Assembly (NCBI GenBank): GCA_033063855.1
Contig: CP093831.1
Span: 3,906,001-3,970,000, forward strand
From: Smittia aterrima
Lineage: Eukaryota > Arthropoda > Insecta > Diptera > Chironomidae
DNA: 64,000 nt
Reading direction: 5' to 3'
Positions 20,401 through 32,593 of the stretch are shown here, piece by piece; the stretch's first letter is position 1, and each line of letters begins with the position of its first letter. A model generated the notes under the pieces. That model was given only the letters and a program-made list of their open reading frames with translations. It was not told where the DNA came from and did no database searches. Position numbers and translations under genes: made by a program.

Positions 20401-23400
20401 CCTTCAAATCCTTTCAATTACGAAAGTTGTCGCACGGGAAACACAAAAAAGTTTTCATTTGCGATTTTCGACAGAATGCTTATGCATGTCGTGCGAGAGA
20501 GACGAATGGAAAATTAATTGAAAAAGGGTGTCTGGATTTGGAATTGGATTCGAAAACTGAAAGATTCGGGGATCGACCCGAAACGACTTGAAGTTGGCGC
20601 ATATCGACAGCATCTTAATTAGACCCTTTCACTCACATATGCAAATCACTTTTGCATGAGAGGAATCAAACTCCCCGAGCAACGTTTTATCTTGTTGAAT
20701 TTTGCTTTGCTTCGAACGTCAGCAGATGGTTTCGTTATCAAATCGCTTTCAGATTTAAATGTAAACAAGACACATTTCAGACTTCATTTGAATTTACTGA
20801 AGGGCTTTCCGTACGGGAGACTAAATTTTTTGTTTTATGAAGTTGATTGTGAGAGTAAAAGTGAATTCGACTGTTTTTAAATTTCTTTGTGACCTCTCAG
20901 TTGATCTTTTAAAGTAATTAAAATTTATATTTTTTGTTTTACAAAAGATTTCGCGCAACGAACCTTTCTCAAGGAAAATTATAATAAATCTTAATTCCGT
21001 CCCAAACACAAATTTGAAGACAGAAAAAAACCTTAAGTAAAGCGAATTTAGAATTAGATTCAGCTTCGGATTAAAAGCCCTAACGAAATGCTACTGGGAA
21101 ACTATTTGTGTTTGAAAGCCACAGAATAAGAACGAAATTCTTCACATTAAATTAAGCATCTGACGTTCTCCCAGCACGGCTCCTTTCGCTTTGCATCAAA
21201 CATATGTAGCGAAGTGCTCTCTTTGACGCGACAGCATCCTGTTGAATTGTTAAAGTTTAGGGTTCACCTTTATTAGAAAAGCTAACAAGAGTTTTTAGTT
21301 TAGAAATTGTTGATTTTGAAGACTCAACGAAATTTTTGATTGAAATTCTTTTAGAACTTTTTTCATCGCGACTTTTAAAGAAGTTTCACGTATGAGACGA
21401 AACATGCTCGCAATTATTTATTGTCACTAACTTTACAAGAAAGTTCACAAATAGAGCAAACAAAACAGAGCGAAGCAAATAAGATTGCACAATGAATCAT
21501 TTTTCACAAAGTGTCGGATGTGAAATGTGACGAGAACTAATGTGAAATTTGTAATGAAGGGATGAAGCTTCATGAAAGAAATTACAAACGGAATTTTGCT
21601 ATTACAAGAAACATTTTGCTTCGATCCAATGCTTTCGGATCTGAATAGCACTTGAGAATTAAACTCTCGTTTGTCTAGTTGCTGCATAATTTGCATAACG
21701 AAGCCAAAAAAAAAACTCAAAATGTAACAACAAACAGCGACAGCGAGAAACTGTAAACAATTTATCAAGATTCCCAGACCGAGAGAAACTACTTGACAAT
21801 CGACTTAATGAAAACACTTGACGAGAAAATTGGATCAATTTAAAGCTCATTGAGTTTGAGTTTGCAACTCTAATTACCGTTGAAATGTGAATCTCAACGT
21901 TGAAAGTTTCTTCAATTATTTTTCATTAAAACTTTGAGAAATGATTCAACTCAAATTATTTAACACTTCCCCGAACGAGATGAGTCTCCCTTGGCAGTGA
22001 TTTCCTAGGAGCTAAGCTATAGGGAAATCTTTTATTTCTACTTGTCACAATGCTATTTGAAGTCAATTCCTGTTGATCAAGTAACGAAGCATGAATTCTT
22101 CTTGTTTAAGCTTCCGTTGTCAAAAATCAAAATTGTTATGCTCGTCGAGAATTTTTTGAAGATTGTTTCAGTTCGTTTCAGTTCGTTACAGTCAGTAAAC
22201 AAATCAAAGCATTCCTTAGAGAATTCTTATTGAAAGATTGCATAAACGGTTATGCAAAGCTTCAACAGAAATGCTTCTCCGTGTTCTTAAGTCCCTCGTC
22301 ATCTCCCCGAAGACAAGCATAGCTTTCCAAGGAATACTTAATTTTACGTTACCCAGACTCATAATGAAAAGCAATTACTGTGTCAGCAGTTAAAGATAAT
22401 AGCGAACGATGTGTCTGAGAGAAGGACGATGGATGGCAACTTCAAAGCATATGCAGCAATGATGAAGCTTTCTAAAAATAATTTTTTCATCGTCAATGAA
22501 GATTGAAGCTTCGTGAGATTTGAAAGGAATCCATTACATCATCAACTGCGGTAGCAAAAGATTTGACACATTTTTTCCCCCCCCAAGTCCAATGAAGCAG
22601 CTTCGGTGTATCAACAACAGAAACTCTCGTTATCATCGAGCAAACATTTCTTTATTGTTGAGAGGCTTTATCACTCTCAACGCACAGATTTGAGAAGTCG
22701 CACGCTTGTCGCTCAAAGCGATTTTGAAAAAGTTGGTTGACAAGCGAACCTCATCACGAGTTTTCTATTTTTCCATTAGAATCATTTTTGACTTGAGATT
22801 GATATCGATATCCAATTGGATTGAAATTCACTTGAGATGCAATTGAAGTTTTGCATTGCAAAGCCGAGAAAATCAGGAAATCGAAATATTTTTTTGTACG
22901 AAACATTTTTGGAGTCTTTTAGATTGAAATGTCAAGAACAGTGTTTATTGATCTCTTGCGATTTATCAAGGAGATCGATCTGATAACAAAATCTTTATGG
23001 TTGAACATAGAACTTCTTAATTAAATTTAAATCCGCAACCGATGCGGCGGTGTTAGGTTGCAGACATCAAGATTTATTCTCATACACTTAATATCCTGCG
23101 ATGGGACTCTGTCCCCTTGGAACAATTTGAAGGATTGAGAGTGGAAGAAGAAGAATTGCGTGGCTAAAAATGACAAACGATGCAAAAACTGTTGTTACAA
23201 GGAATCATTCTCGAACGTGTCCCGACTTCATCTCGCAGAATCTAATTTGGTTTTACTCGGCAAACAGAGAAGATTCTTCAATGGAAATTGAAAATTATGA
23301 GACATTTCGAGGAGTTAAGTGCGATTGCTAGATATGAAAGGAAATGTCTTCTGAGAAATCGTACTCTGTTGGTCCGGAAATCTCTTGAGCCCCCCTGCGA

Positions 23401-23695
23401 CCTCGAATATTTATTAAGAATTTTGTCATCGAAATGAAATTATGATTCTTTAATCTCCTCGGATTTTTCTTTTGAACATTGACTCTTTGAAGTTTTCTCA
23501 ATCCAGACAAATAGAATTTCAGAGAAAACAGCAAATTTTCTTGTCATAATTCGAATTGCTTTTATATTTTCTCGACACCAGACAACAGCAAAGCATTGAC
23601 GCGTGTTAATGATATTTAATTTCTGTTTAAACATTTAATTACCAACTGTTCTGTTTAAAAAATACTTACGTCAAGATGAGTAAACTTAGAATCAT
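14445..23695 (-). CDS. CG8916: GABA-A-type Cys-loop receptor subunit, CG8916-like (alternative: Grd)
   Basis: Thirteen coding exons, all frame-consistent: 23695-23670, 20038-19913, 17765-17374, 16646-16579, 16516-16424, 16349-16329, 16247-16141, 15809-15727, 15661-15583, 15518-15398, 15338-14811, 14747-14621, 14539-14445. They give ~621 residues. A signal peptide (MILSLLILTSTLLRSDA) is followed by a long acidic, disordered N-terminal insert (to about residue 160), then the ligand-binding domain starting near LVLENLLMSYENSQLP. The Cys-loop is CPMQLRNFPMDRQSC (13 residues between the cysteines). M1-M3 lie in one 528-nt exon (SDRVGLCITTVLTLST is M2), and M4 in the last two. The first exon is the least certain. 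Placement beside Lcch3 and Lrp4 favours the CG8916 orthologue over Grd. The product would be a plasma-membrane subunit of a GABA-gated pentameric channel, possibly paired with LCCH3. An LRR gene is nested in the 19912-17766 intron. Confidence 0.93.
18347..19902 (+). CDS. Secreted leucine-rich-repeat protein, nested antisense in a GABA receptor intron
   Basis: A 17-nt first exon (18347-18363, ATG plus five codons) joins through a 59-bp intron to 18423-19902, giving 498 residues. The first exon is supported because splicing completes a signal peptide (MKVIARCLPLLLIAAWCRG). Next comes a short Cys-containing cap, then about seven 24-residue leucine-rich repeats (for example LEALYLDYNKLKTLPQGTL), residues ~75-260. 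A region with paired cysteines follows (ENCCTKENL, DWRCEFL, NNVCKKL). The last ~130 residues are Thr/Ser/Glu-rich and low complexity, with no membrane segment, so the protein is probably extracellular. It resembles the secreted LRR proteins common in dipterans, but no orthologue is named. It lies wholly inside the intron at 19912-17766 of the minus-strand receptor gene. Its first AATAAA is at 20056-20061, beyond a receptor exon. Confidence 0.9.
20039..23669 (-). other. First intron of the CG8916-like gene, no other gene seen
   Basis: About 3.6 kb without recognisable coding sequence. Open frames of 60-107 codons occur on both strands but show neither family similarity nor matching splice sites. 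A 10-bp unit (GTTTCAGTTC) is repeated two and a half times at 22165-22194. An AATAAA at 20056-20061 on the plus strand probably serves the nested LRR gene. Confidence 0.5.
22165..22194. repeat. Short 10-bp tandem repeat
   Basis: GTTTCAGTTC occurs twice head to tail (22165-22174, 22175-22184), followed by the imperfect third copy GTTACAGTCA. It lies in the large first intron of the receptor gene. It could be a small array of protein-binding sites or simple slippage. Confidence 0.5.
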
Positions 23696-23753
23696 TTTTT
23701 CACGTCTTGCCTTTCTTCGCTTTCAAAATGAGTTTTCTGTCGTGTGCCTCTCG

Positions 23754-23771
23754 CTCTCTCTCTCTCTCTCA
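23754..23771 (-). promoter_or_regulatory. GA/CT repeat upstream of the putative first exon of the CG8916-like gene
   Basis: An almost pure CT run reads GAGAGAG on the minus strand, ~60 bases upstream of the ATG at 23695. GAGA tracts bind Trl/GAGA factor and are frequent in paused insect promoters. Its position supports, but does not prove, that transcription of the receptor starts here. Confidence 0.4.
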
Positions 23772-26700
23772 CTAAAACAATTTACCGAACCGCCGTTTAA
23801 TTGTTGCTGGAAGTAATTCAGTCATTACACGTCAGACTTTGAACACAACTTAGTAAAAAGAGCTCGTGATGAACTTTTTGATTTGGTAATAAAACACACA
23901 AAAACAGGGCACGCCATCATCACAAAAAGGGTTTAAACGCTTTAAAATTAAATTAAGCGGTTCGTTTCCCTCGACTCGAGTACTCGAACATAACTACGAG
24001 GGCGCTTTTAATGCAAGAGAAAAACAGTCATGAATGCAAATGAACGGATGAAGTGTCAAACCGGAAATAAACACTTAGCTGAGGACTGCTGGATGAAAAT
24101 GGGTATTTCCGAGTTTAAAGTATCTCGACAATCCACAACAGGAAACAAAGCTAACACCCGGCAAGTGTGTATTTCGAAACTTGTTAATTATTTATTCGAT
24201 TTAATTAAAAACTTTCAAACATCAAAATTTGCTCAACTTTCTGAAGAAAATCACGCGAAATTTCGAAGAAAGCGTGGAATTCAAATAACTAATCGTCTTG
24301 TCAACAGATTTTTCAGAAAGTTTCGGTTGAGAATATAAAATCACAAAAGTTTCGCGAAAAGGATTTCGTGTCGAAAACTTTTCCTTCGATGTTTTGGCAA
24401 AAATATTTTCCACTTTTTGAATTAAAATTAATTTTACTTGATTCGCTCGCTGACGAGGCGATGAAGCGTTAAATTCACGTCAGGCTTAAATCGTGTCTTG
24501 TTTCAAACTCCACCGCGCTACGAAAAGCAATGAAACATTTTGCAGGATTTTTTTCATGTAACGAAGAAATTTCTGCCAGTTTCTTCATGCTGGATCGTCG
24601 AAGAGATATTTTTCCCACCAGCATCGTAGTTTACAGTTCTTCTCATCGTTTACTCCACGAAAGAGTGTTGACTCATGCGCTGTCCACTTTTTCTTGTAGC
24701 AGAAGCTTCAATTCGTGTAACGAGATCCACACTCGCTGCTTCGGCTTCGAGAGAGGAAAACTTTCTCCGTTATCAATTCATCAAGATCGAGACATTCGAC
24801 AGAAAGCCAATTGTTTTAATTCTCGGAAAGTGGGAGAGATTTCTTTTTACTTTTAATCTTGTCCGCTCTGCTTTAGACAAGTCCTCAAGTTTTAAATCGT
24901 TATGAAGCTTTAATGAGAAGGATTTTGGCAGCTTAATCTGATTTAAAGCAGTCTTGCATGAATTTTTAGATAATCGAGATTAGGAAGCTTGAAATTACTT
25001 CACATTAATTCATTTAATTTCTCTGCAACTTGCAACTCTTCTTGTTTTGTAATTTTCTCGCCTTCGTCTTAGAGAAATGAGAATAAAGATTTATTGCAGC
25101 CGCGGCTTTGAATATGACGAAGGTAAGACCATGTTAAGATTAAGGCAAAGGAAATCTTTCGACAATGAAATATTAGGCAAAGTCGTTTTAGATGTAGAAG
25201 AAATTAATTGAACAAGTATCATCTGGCGTAGGCTTCACAAGAAAAATCTCTTAGCAGAGATAGAAAGTAAAATCAACGCTGAAGTGCCAAAAAGTAAAAT
25301 CACGAATCACATTTCGAAGCAACTCAAGAGTTGAAACGTAACAAGGAAAACCTTTCAATTAGAATCATGAAAAAAGCAAATATTCGATGATATCATGAAA
25401 AGAACATTTCGTATTTGCTTAGCTTTCTCTCATGTTCGCAATAGCAGCAGCTCCAATGTGAAATTATGTTTGTCCAGAACAACGAAAATAGAGAAAAATC
25501 TTTTGTTAGCTTTAAAAAAATATTGGCGGAGAACGAGATTTCTCTTTATGAAGCTCTTTTGTTGATAACATTGACGTAGAATGTGTGCTTTTGAAAAGTT
25601 TCTTATTCTCATCGATATTGTCGTTCGATATAATTTGTTGTGACCGAATAGATCACAAAACCGCAATATCGAAAATATTGAACGAAAATATCTCGAGGCG
25701 GCAGAGATTAATTTCTTTTTTTTCTAAGGAAGAGAATGATGAACTGGAAGTTGAATCGATCTTTAAATGTTATGAAATATTTACGAAACTTCTACTTGAA
25801 TCAATTGACAAATAACTGAGAATTGCGTTGCTCAGGTAAACACGTTTTATGTTTAAAGTTCGTGATTTGTTTTCACATCCAAATCGAGCAAACACAGGTT
25901 GACGCGTTTAGTCCTTTCACTCGTTCGATGTCAAATTTAATCGACGGCTATTCCATTTAAGCTGAAAATTCACAAAAGAATTTTTTTAAAGTTCATTATT
26001 CATAGCAAAGAGATTGCACATTCTATCAATAATGGATATGACTGAAGAAAGTTTCAATAAAAACGTCTGATAGATAAGACGATGTGTTGAGAGAGCCGCA
26101 AAGAGCACGAGGCAGTCCTCTTCCCCTCAAAAGAAAATTCTCTCATCGCACGAAGAGAAAACTGCTCGAAAATCTGTGTGGAAAGCTTCACGTCTCAGAT
26201 AAATACTCGCAGAAACAAATATGTGGTGATACATAAATGATGCTATCGAGTTCGTTCGGGAAAAGCAACCAAAAAAAAAATATTAAACCCCTTAAAGTGA
26301 AAGAGGTTTTAAAGTGAAGAAGTTAAAGTTATTTGAGAGCAATCAAGAAACTTAGAATGTCGCTGAAGCAGAAAAAAACACGTGAAATTAAACGGAATAA
26401 TAACTCATAAAGTGACACACATTCCGTTGCTTTATTGATTGCTTTTCACTGTTTTAACGTCATGAAGCAAGAAGAAGAATTAAAAATTTGCTCCATCGAG
26501 AATGTAAAGCTGTGCGGTTGAAACTTTTTGTTAACATTTTCATTGAAGTGAAGTAACCGAACAATGATTGATGGATTGCGTGGTTAGTGGAAACGAGACG
26601 CGATAACAGCGACAACCACACAAACCGATTAATTGCTTTAAATATCTCGAAGCCGAGCATTTATGGAAAATTTATTGACAACTTGTGGAATTTCTTTTCG

Positions 26701-28244
26701 AAGGAAAATCCTTTTGTTTCGCAGAAGTTTGTTGTTGCACAAGAAAATATAAAAAAAGAGGATCAGTAAAAAATCGATAATAAAATTTATGTAATGTCAA
26801 GCGAAGTTGAAATGGAAAATTAAATATTTTTTATTTGAAAATGTTTTCTCGCACACAAATTAAGTTTTCCTTTTGTTTCAGTACTTTTAATGATTTCCGT
26901 GTCATTCCTGTTTGTGTGACAGAAAGTAATCCCATGACAGAAAGTTTTCGTTTCAACTCTTTTTTTCTGTTGTGAAGTTTTTATGGTTTTCAAAGATGTT
27001 TCGAGAAAGTTCTTACCAAAGACTGACTTCAAGTGGATTAGTTATTGACCAAGTGAAAGCGATAAGCTCTGCAGATGTTTCATGTAAAAGATTCGAATGC
27101 AGATGATTCAGCTGAAAAAAATAGAAATTATTTCTTCTAAAATAATTTAATCATCGTCTCGATCTTGGGATACATTTTCCTAAAAATAAAAACTTAAGAA
27201 GAATATTAGTTTTCCTTTACATGATGAAAAGCGTCTTCAAACTTTCACACTCTTTTCAACAGTGTCAGTTTAAAGCTTCTGGAACAACCTTCAATCACTT
27301 TGCCATGTCAACAATTTAAATTATGTCGCTGGTTCTTCTCGTGCATAACAGCATGCATCGTTAAGAAAGCGTTGAAAGAGAAACCGAAGTAAAGGAGAAT
27401 AACGCGATATGATTTTCAATTTGTTGGTGTTCATCGTGGAAACAGAATTTCTTAACAAAAGCTTTGCTAGTGAGCATTTTCCTTGTTGTGGTGCAAATTG
27501 TTAAGTCTTTTCCTCTCTCATTCTTTCACATCCGAGCAAATTATCCATGTCGCTTTCTATTTGTAGTCATTACACTGTTGGGTTGTTGAGCTTTCCGCGA
27601 ATATCTGGCAAATGTAACGATTGACGTTGAAGCTCAACTGGTCTTGTTCTTTAAAGAACATTCGGAGATTTCAATTTGCATTTAAGTTAAAAACTTTTCA
27701 ACTCTGCTAAGCTTCAACAAAACTTTATGAACTTTTTAAAACTTTTCGGTTTATTATTTTCACTTCTAACAAGATTTGCGAGAATAAACTTTTTTCTCAC
27801 TTTTTTTTCTGATGGGGAAAGTTTTTCTTCAAGTACTGGTCGAAGTAACAAGAGAACATTTCAAGAGCCATTTCCAAGCGACGAGTTTCAATTTTCTTTA
27901 TTTATGACTCTCGATTCATCATTCAGATGAAATGACCAATGAGCATCTGTCATAATATTCTCAACGTACGACGATGCATACGGAATAAGAGGCAAATTTA
28001 TTTATCGTTTGAGTGATGAGACAACTTACGTTTGATATTATTCATCTCCATAACTTAGATCATGTGAAGTACGAGTGTCGCAATGTGATTCAACGGGACG
28101 AATATTTATAAAGAATCAAAATGTGAAGACGAGTTCAAAGTCTAGAAAGGAGGAATAAGTTAAATGATGAAACACGAAATCAAAACTGAATTGATTGATT
28201 AAATAATTTTATCATCGACCGAGGATTAAACGGATCAGATTAAA
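23772..28244. promoter_or_regulatory. Shared upstream region between two head-to-head GABA receptor genes
   Basis: About 4.5 kb separates the minus-strand CG8916-like start from the plus-strand Lcch3 start. I see no exon; open frames of 102-108 codons (24030-24338, 24530-24856) look fortuitous. A TATTTATAAAG box-like sequence lies near 28103-28113, ~130 bases before the Lcch3 ATG. The region presumably holds neuronal promoters and enhancers for both subunits. Confidence 0.45.
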
Positions 28245-30991
28245 ATGTGGATTGTTCGCAGCATCATCCTCGTGAATTATTTCATTTATGGAATACAATC
28301 TCGAACAAGGTAAATTTAAGTTAACTTTCGATCTCAATTTTGCCCTTGAAGTCAATCGATTTCTCCTCGATCGTAAAAAATATTTGTCTCGGAGAGACCT
28401 TGACTCAAGGTCCTTGAGCTTTGCATTGTTGAATGGAGAGATGCGTGAAGCTTCGGTTCAAAGGCTTTCAAGAAGAAAATTTATTCATTCTTTGTCGTTT
28501 TACAATCTTCGAAAATCTTTTTTGCTGTCGAGGGGGAAAAAATCTAATTTTAATTTCGTCTCCTCCTATAAAAGCACAACTGCCAAGAGACTCCTAATGT
28601 TGTGAATCCTTTTATTTTATTGTTTCTAACTAAAGCGAGCAGAAAATGATGGCAGCAAGTCGTTTGGAGAACGTAACACAGACCATAGCGAGGATTCTCG
28701 AGGGATACGACATTCGGCTACGACCGAACTTTGCAAGTATAAAATGCACTTACTTAATTAGTTCTCCTTTCTCAGCCTTTTGCTGTGATAGCAACATGAA
28801 TAATGATTTGTTTCCTCTCATAATTCAATGTAGACGAAAGAAGAGAAATCACTTTCGTGATAAAATTGAATTAAGGAAAACGTATGAGGGAATTGCAGGA
28901 AAATTGCTTCGGAAATGTTTGAGCCATTGCGAGAGAACCTTGAGAAAATTTCATGATGCACCTCGTGATCAAACAACCAAAGCGGCAGCTTTGAATTTTA
29001 ATGAGTTAAGCTTGATTTGAGAAATGAGTCTTTGAATTAGCGAACTCGCTGATGCAGAGGATTCCGAATGAATATTTTTACATTGTAATTAAGCTCAAAT
29101 CACTTCCGCATTCACGAGTTTTCTTCGTGGCTTGAATAATGAATGCAAAATCGAGCGTGAAGCATCAAAATAAATTTGTCTGCCTGCAATTCCTTCCAAT
29201 GTGATCAACATAAAAAAAATCACTTTATTTATCTCCTAAGGCGAACCACTTTTCGTTGGAATGGATTTGACTGTAGGTACGTGATATTGTTTGCCAATGG
29301 CAAAGCTCCGCGAGAATGAAATAACTCAATTGAAAAAACATTTCAGCTAGTTTCGATGCAATATCAGAAGTCAACATGGTAAGATTGAATTTTTAAAGAA
29401 CTTTCAACGCTATCAACACACGTCCGTTTGATTTTCTAGGATTACACGATAACAATGTATCTCAATCAATATTGGAGAGATGAGAGATTAGCTTTTAACG
29501 CATATTCATTATTGATGGAGAATTTCGACGAGACCGAGTACATGAGCACGAGCGACGATGAAGAAGACGCAAAGGACGTGATAACGTTATCCGGTGATTT
29601 TGCTGAGAAAATTTGGGTTCCCGACACCTTCTTCGCTAACGACAAGAACAGGTTTGAAGTGACGAACGTCATTGAGTGTTTTGAAACTTTGATGAACTTT
29701 CTAGTTTCCTCCATGATGTCACCGAGAGAAATAAACTTGTGCGATTAGCTGGCGATGGCTCTGTTACCTACGGAATGCGCTTCACAACGACACTCGCATG
29801 CATGATGGACCTTCATTATTATCCTTTAGATTCACAGAACTGCACCGTCGAGATCGAAAGCTGTGAGTTGAAAACTTATTTTTCTTATCGAGCTCTCTTC
29901 ACATGAACGATTTTCAGATGGCTACACTGTGTCTGACGTTGTCATGTACTGGAAGAACACTCCCGTCAGGGGAGTTGAAGAAGCTGAACTGCCACAATTC
30001 ACAATTTTGGGTTACGAAACAAACGATCGGAAGGTAATTAGTTCGATTGTGTCATCGAAACATTGAAATAACTTTCTAACTTCACAGGAGAAACTTGCGA
30101 CGGGAGTTTATCAAAGACTTTCATTGTCTTTTAAGCTTCAGAGGAACATAGGATATTTCATTTTTCAAACATATTTGCCCAGCATTCTTATCGTGATGCT
30201 GTCGTGGGTGTCGTTTTGGATCAATCATGAAGCGACAAGTGCCCGAGTTGCATTAGGTTCTTTATTCTAAACTTATTTAATCAACGACTAGCATTTAATT
30301 AAAGTTCTTTGTTTTCCCCTTCAGGTATAACGACCGTGCTTACTATGACAACGATAAGTACAGGAGTTCGAAGTTCACTGCCCAGAATTTCCTACGTGAA
30401 AGCAATCGATATCTATCTAGTGATGAGTTTTGTGTTCGTGTTCGCAGCTCTATTAGAGTACGCTGCTGTTAACTATACATATTGGGGGAAGCGAGCGAAG
30501 AAGAGAAACAAGAAGATTAAAATGATGGAGAAAAAAGTTTCATGTAATTTCTAATTAACGTCACTCAACAATCACTTCTCATTGAGTTTGATATTTTAGG
30601 TAGATCAGATCAGCATAGTCACACTTCGTCAATGCACGAAGACATTATTGAGTTGCAAGACGTTCGAATGTCTCCAATTGCGTCGCTTAGGAGTCGAAAT
30701 TATGCGAGCGGAACGCAAGACAATCTCGACTTAGCGAAATTTCCACCGAGCTTTAGAATATCGCGATCGTATGGCACGACAACGGTTAGATCAGGTTTGC
30801 GTCATCGAGCTGCTCGCAACAGTCACCGTCCGAAGATGTTGCACGCAATTAAACGTGGCGCCTCAGCGATCAGAAATTCTATGCCGAAAATCAAAGATGT
30901 CAACATTATCGATGAATACTCACGAGTTATCTTCCCCGTCGCATTTCTGCTGTTCAACCTCGGCTATTGGATTTTCTATGTCTTTGAGTAA
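28245..30991 (+). CDS. Lcch3: Ligand-gated chloride channel homologue 3 (GABA-A beta-like subunit)
   Basis: Ten exons: 28245-28309, 28636-28736, 29241-29276, 29347-29378, 29440-29651, 29705-29862, 29918-30033, 30088-30256, 30325-30543, 30600-30991. They sum to 1,500 nt, 499 residues, against ~496 in Drosophila. A signal peptide (MWIVRSIILVNYFIYGIQS) is encoded by exon 1. The mature start SRLENVTQTIARILEGYDI, the DYTITMYLNQYWRDERLAF block, the Cys-loop CMMDLHYYPLDSQNC, M2 (SARVALGITTVLTMTT), the M3-M4 loop with DIIELQDVRMSPI and the end NLGYWIFYVFE are diagnostic for LCCH3. It forms pentameric GABA-gated channels at the neuronal membrane. In Drosophila, LCCH3 with GRD makes a GABA-gated cation channel. 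An acidic insert (ETEYMSTSDDEEDAKD) follows RLAF and seems longer than in the fly. Polyadenylation signal at 31203-31208. Confidence 0.97.
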
Positions 30992-31202
30992 AGAAAAATG
31001 ATTTCAACGACGTTAGCAATCTATCCAAATTATTTTAATGAATTTCCTTATTCATCGAGCCGACGCCACTTCTTAGAAAAAAAAAGTTCTGTAAAGCTTT
31101 TGGCACGTTTAGGAAATCCTAAGGAATTGTTTTATTATCTCGACAAATTACGAATTGAGCACAAACATGTAGGAACTAAAATATTTGAAAATGTGTAGAT
31201 CG

Positions 31203-31208
31203 AATAAA
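31203..31208 (+). terminator. Polyadenylation signal of Lcch3
   Basis: AATAAA about 212 bases after the Lcch3 stop codon, the first such hexamer downstream. Confidence 0.6.
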
Positions 31209-32593
31209 CTAAAACATGAAATTCTATGTAAATAATTTGTTGTGAACGTTACACACTAGTCAAGAACTTTATTTTGTTTCAAAGAAATTTATTTATTTCT
31301 GCGGAACTAGAATTTGACAACCTCACACAACTCGAGCTTTTAAAGTCCTAAGCAAAATTCCCACAAGCTTTTCAACCAGATTTAACAATTGAATGAAAGT
31401 GTTTTGAGTTTATTACAAAGCTTCCAAAGAATTTAGTTTGCTCTCATTTTAATTAATTTTTCGTTTAATAACAAAAGAATTCCGACAAATTTGTCCCAAA
31501 AGTTGATTGAATAAGTCAACTGCGATTATTTAACACAAATTAGAAATTCATCAACATTCACGTGTTCAAACAAATTAAAAGTAAAATAAAATTAATTTAA
31601 AAATATTTATTTGAAGCTTTTTTTGACTCAAACCTTCTCTACCGACATTTTTCAAAGCTTTCAAAAAGCTTTCCATGAAGCAACAGTTATGAGAAAACTT
31701 ATTTTCTCTTCACCTAAAAAGAAAGACTCCAACAATTTTCATTGCTAAACTTTCTCTTTTCTCAAATCTTTTCAAACTTTCCTTCATTGAAATGACAAAT
31801 TCTTCGCAAAAATATTTAATCAAATTAATTTGTTCTCAAAGCTTCTTCTGATTCTCGAAACAAAAAAATAACAATATGACGAAAGTTTTGGGAAACATCT
31901 CATCTCTCGCAGAGAGTGAATCGAAAACGAGGGAGAGCAGAACCCGAACGAGGCTGTGAAAACTCAAAGATAATTTTCATTCGAGCATCAGTCTTGCTCG
32001 GACCGCGTTAGTTGATTCACAAAACTCTCATTGCAAAAGTTTTAAGGAGTAAAAAGAAATTAAAAAGAAGATTTTTCATTTGAAAAATAGTTGATACTCC
32101 TAGTTCGAAGTGAAGTTAAGATTAAATCAAAACCTTACATGAAGCTCACTGCAGATAAAAAGTATCAAAGCAATTGACAAAGGAATATCATAAAATCGTT
32201 ATGTCTGTCAATGAAAATTTGTTGTTGTGAAAAAAAAATTAAACACACCCAACATCCTTACAAAGTGATTATGTGAGCAAAAGAAAAAGTTTCAAGATTC
32301 TATGAACTGACACGTCTCATGCTCTAAAACAATCCTCAAAACCTCAAAAGGCCATCATTTGGATAAATCAAAAGACTTATAATGAAACAAGGTTATAAGA
32401 GAAGATTTTTTATTGATTGTCACCGAACGGATCGGTTGACTTGAAGCGACACTCTCCTTCGATGTATCACGAAAAGACTTTATTGAAGAAGTGAATTAAT
32501 CTTAGGAAATTCTCGGAAAGTTTGAAGGAAGTGAAAGTCTAGTGGAGCTTTTCAAAGCTCTCAATAAAATATTTTACTGAGACAACGCGTAGA
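31209..32593. other. Intergenic between Lcch3 and Lrp4, no gene seen
   Basis: About 1.4 kb, very AT-rich, with frequent AAGCTTT and CTTTCAAA words near 31.6-31.9 kb but no ordered repeat. It presumably contains the Lrp4 promoter and 5'UTR. No TATA box stands out. Confidence 0.5.

Noticed and set aside
21445..21850. Minus-strand frame with a hydrophobic stretch (FLAVAVCCYILSFFFGF) considered as the first exon of the CG8916-like gene
   Set aside because: It has no ATG at the hydrophobic start and no donor in the required phase. The 26-nt exon at 23695-23670 fits splicing and signal-peptide rules better.
23754..23771. CT microsatellite considered as a notable repeat in its own right
   Set aside because: Short dinucleotide runs are common. 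It is kept only as a possible GAGA-type promoter element.
24030..24856. Open frames of 102 and 108 codons in the shared GABA receptor upstream region
   Set aside because: Composition is like random AT-rich DNA, there is no recognisable domain, and they have no proper splice or polyadenylation context.
28288..28605. 105-codon plus-strand frame overlapping Lcch3 exon 1 and intron 1
   Set aside because: It is in a different frame from the signal-peptide exon and lies within the intron needed to build the 499-residue Lcch3. It has no family features.
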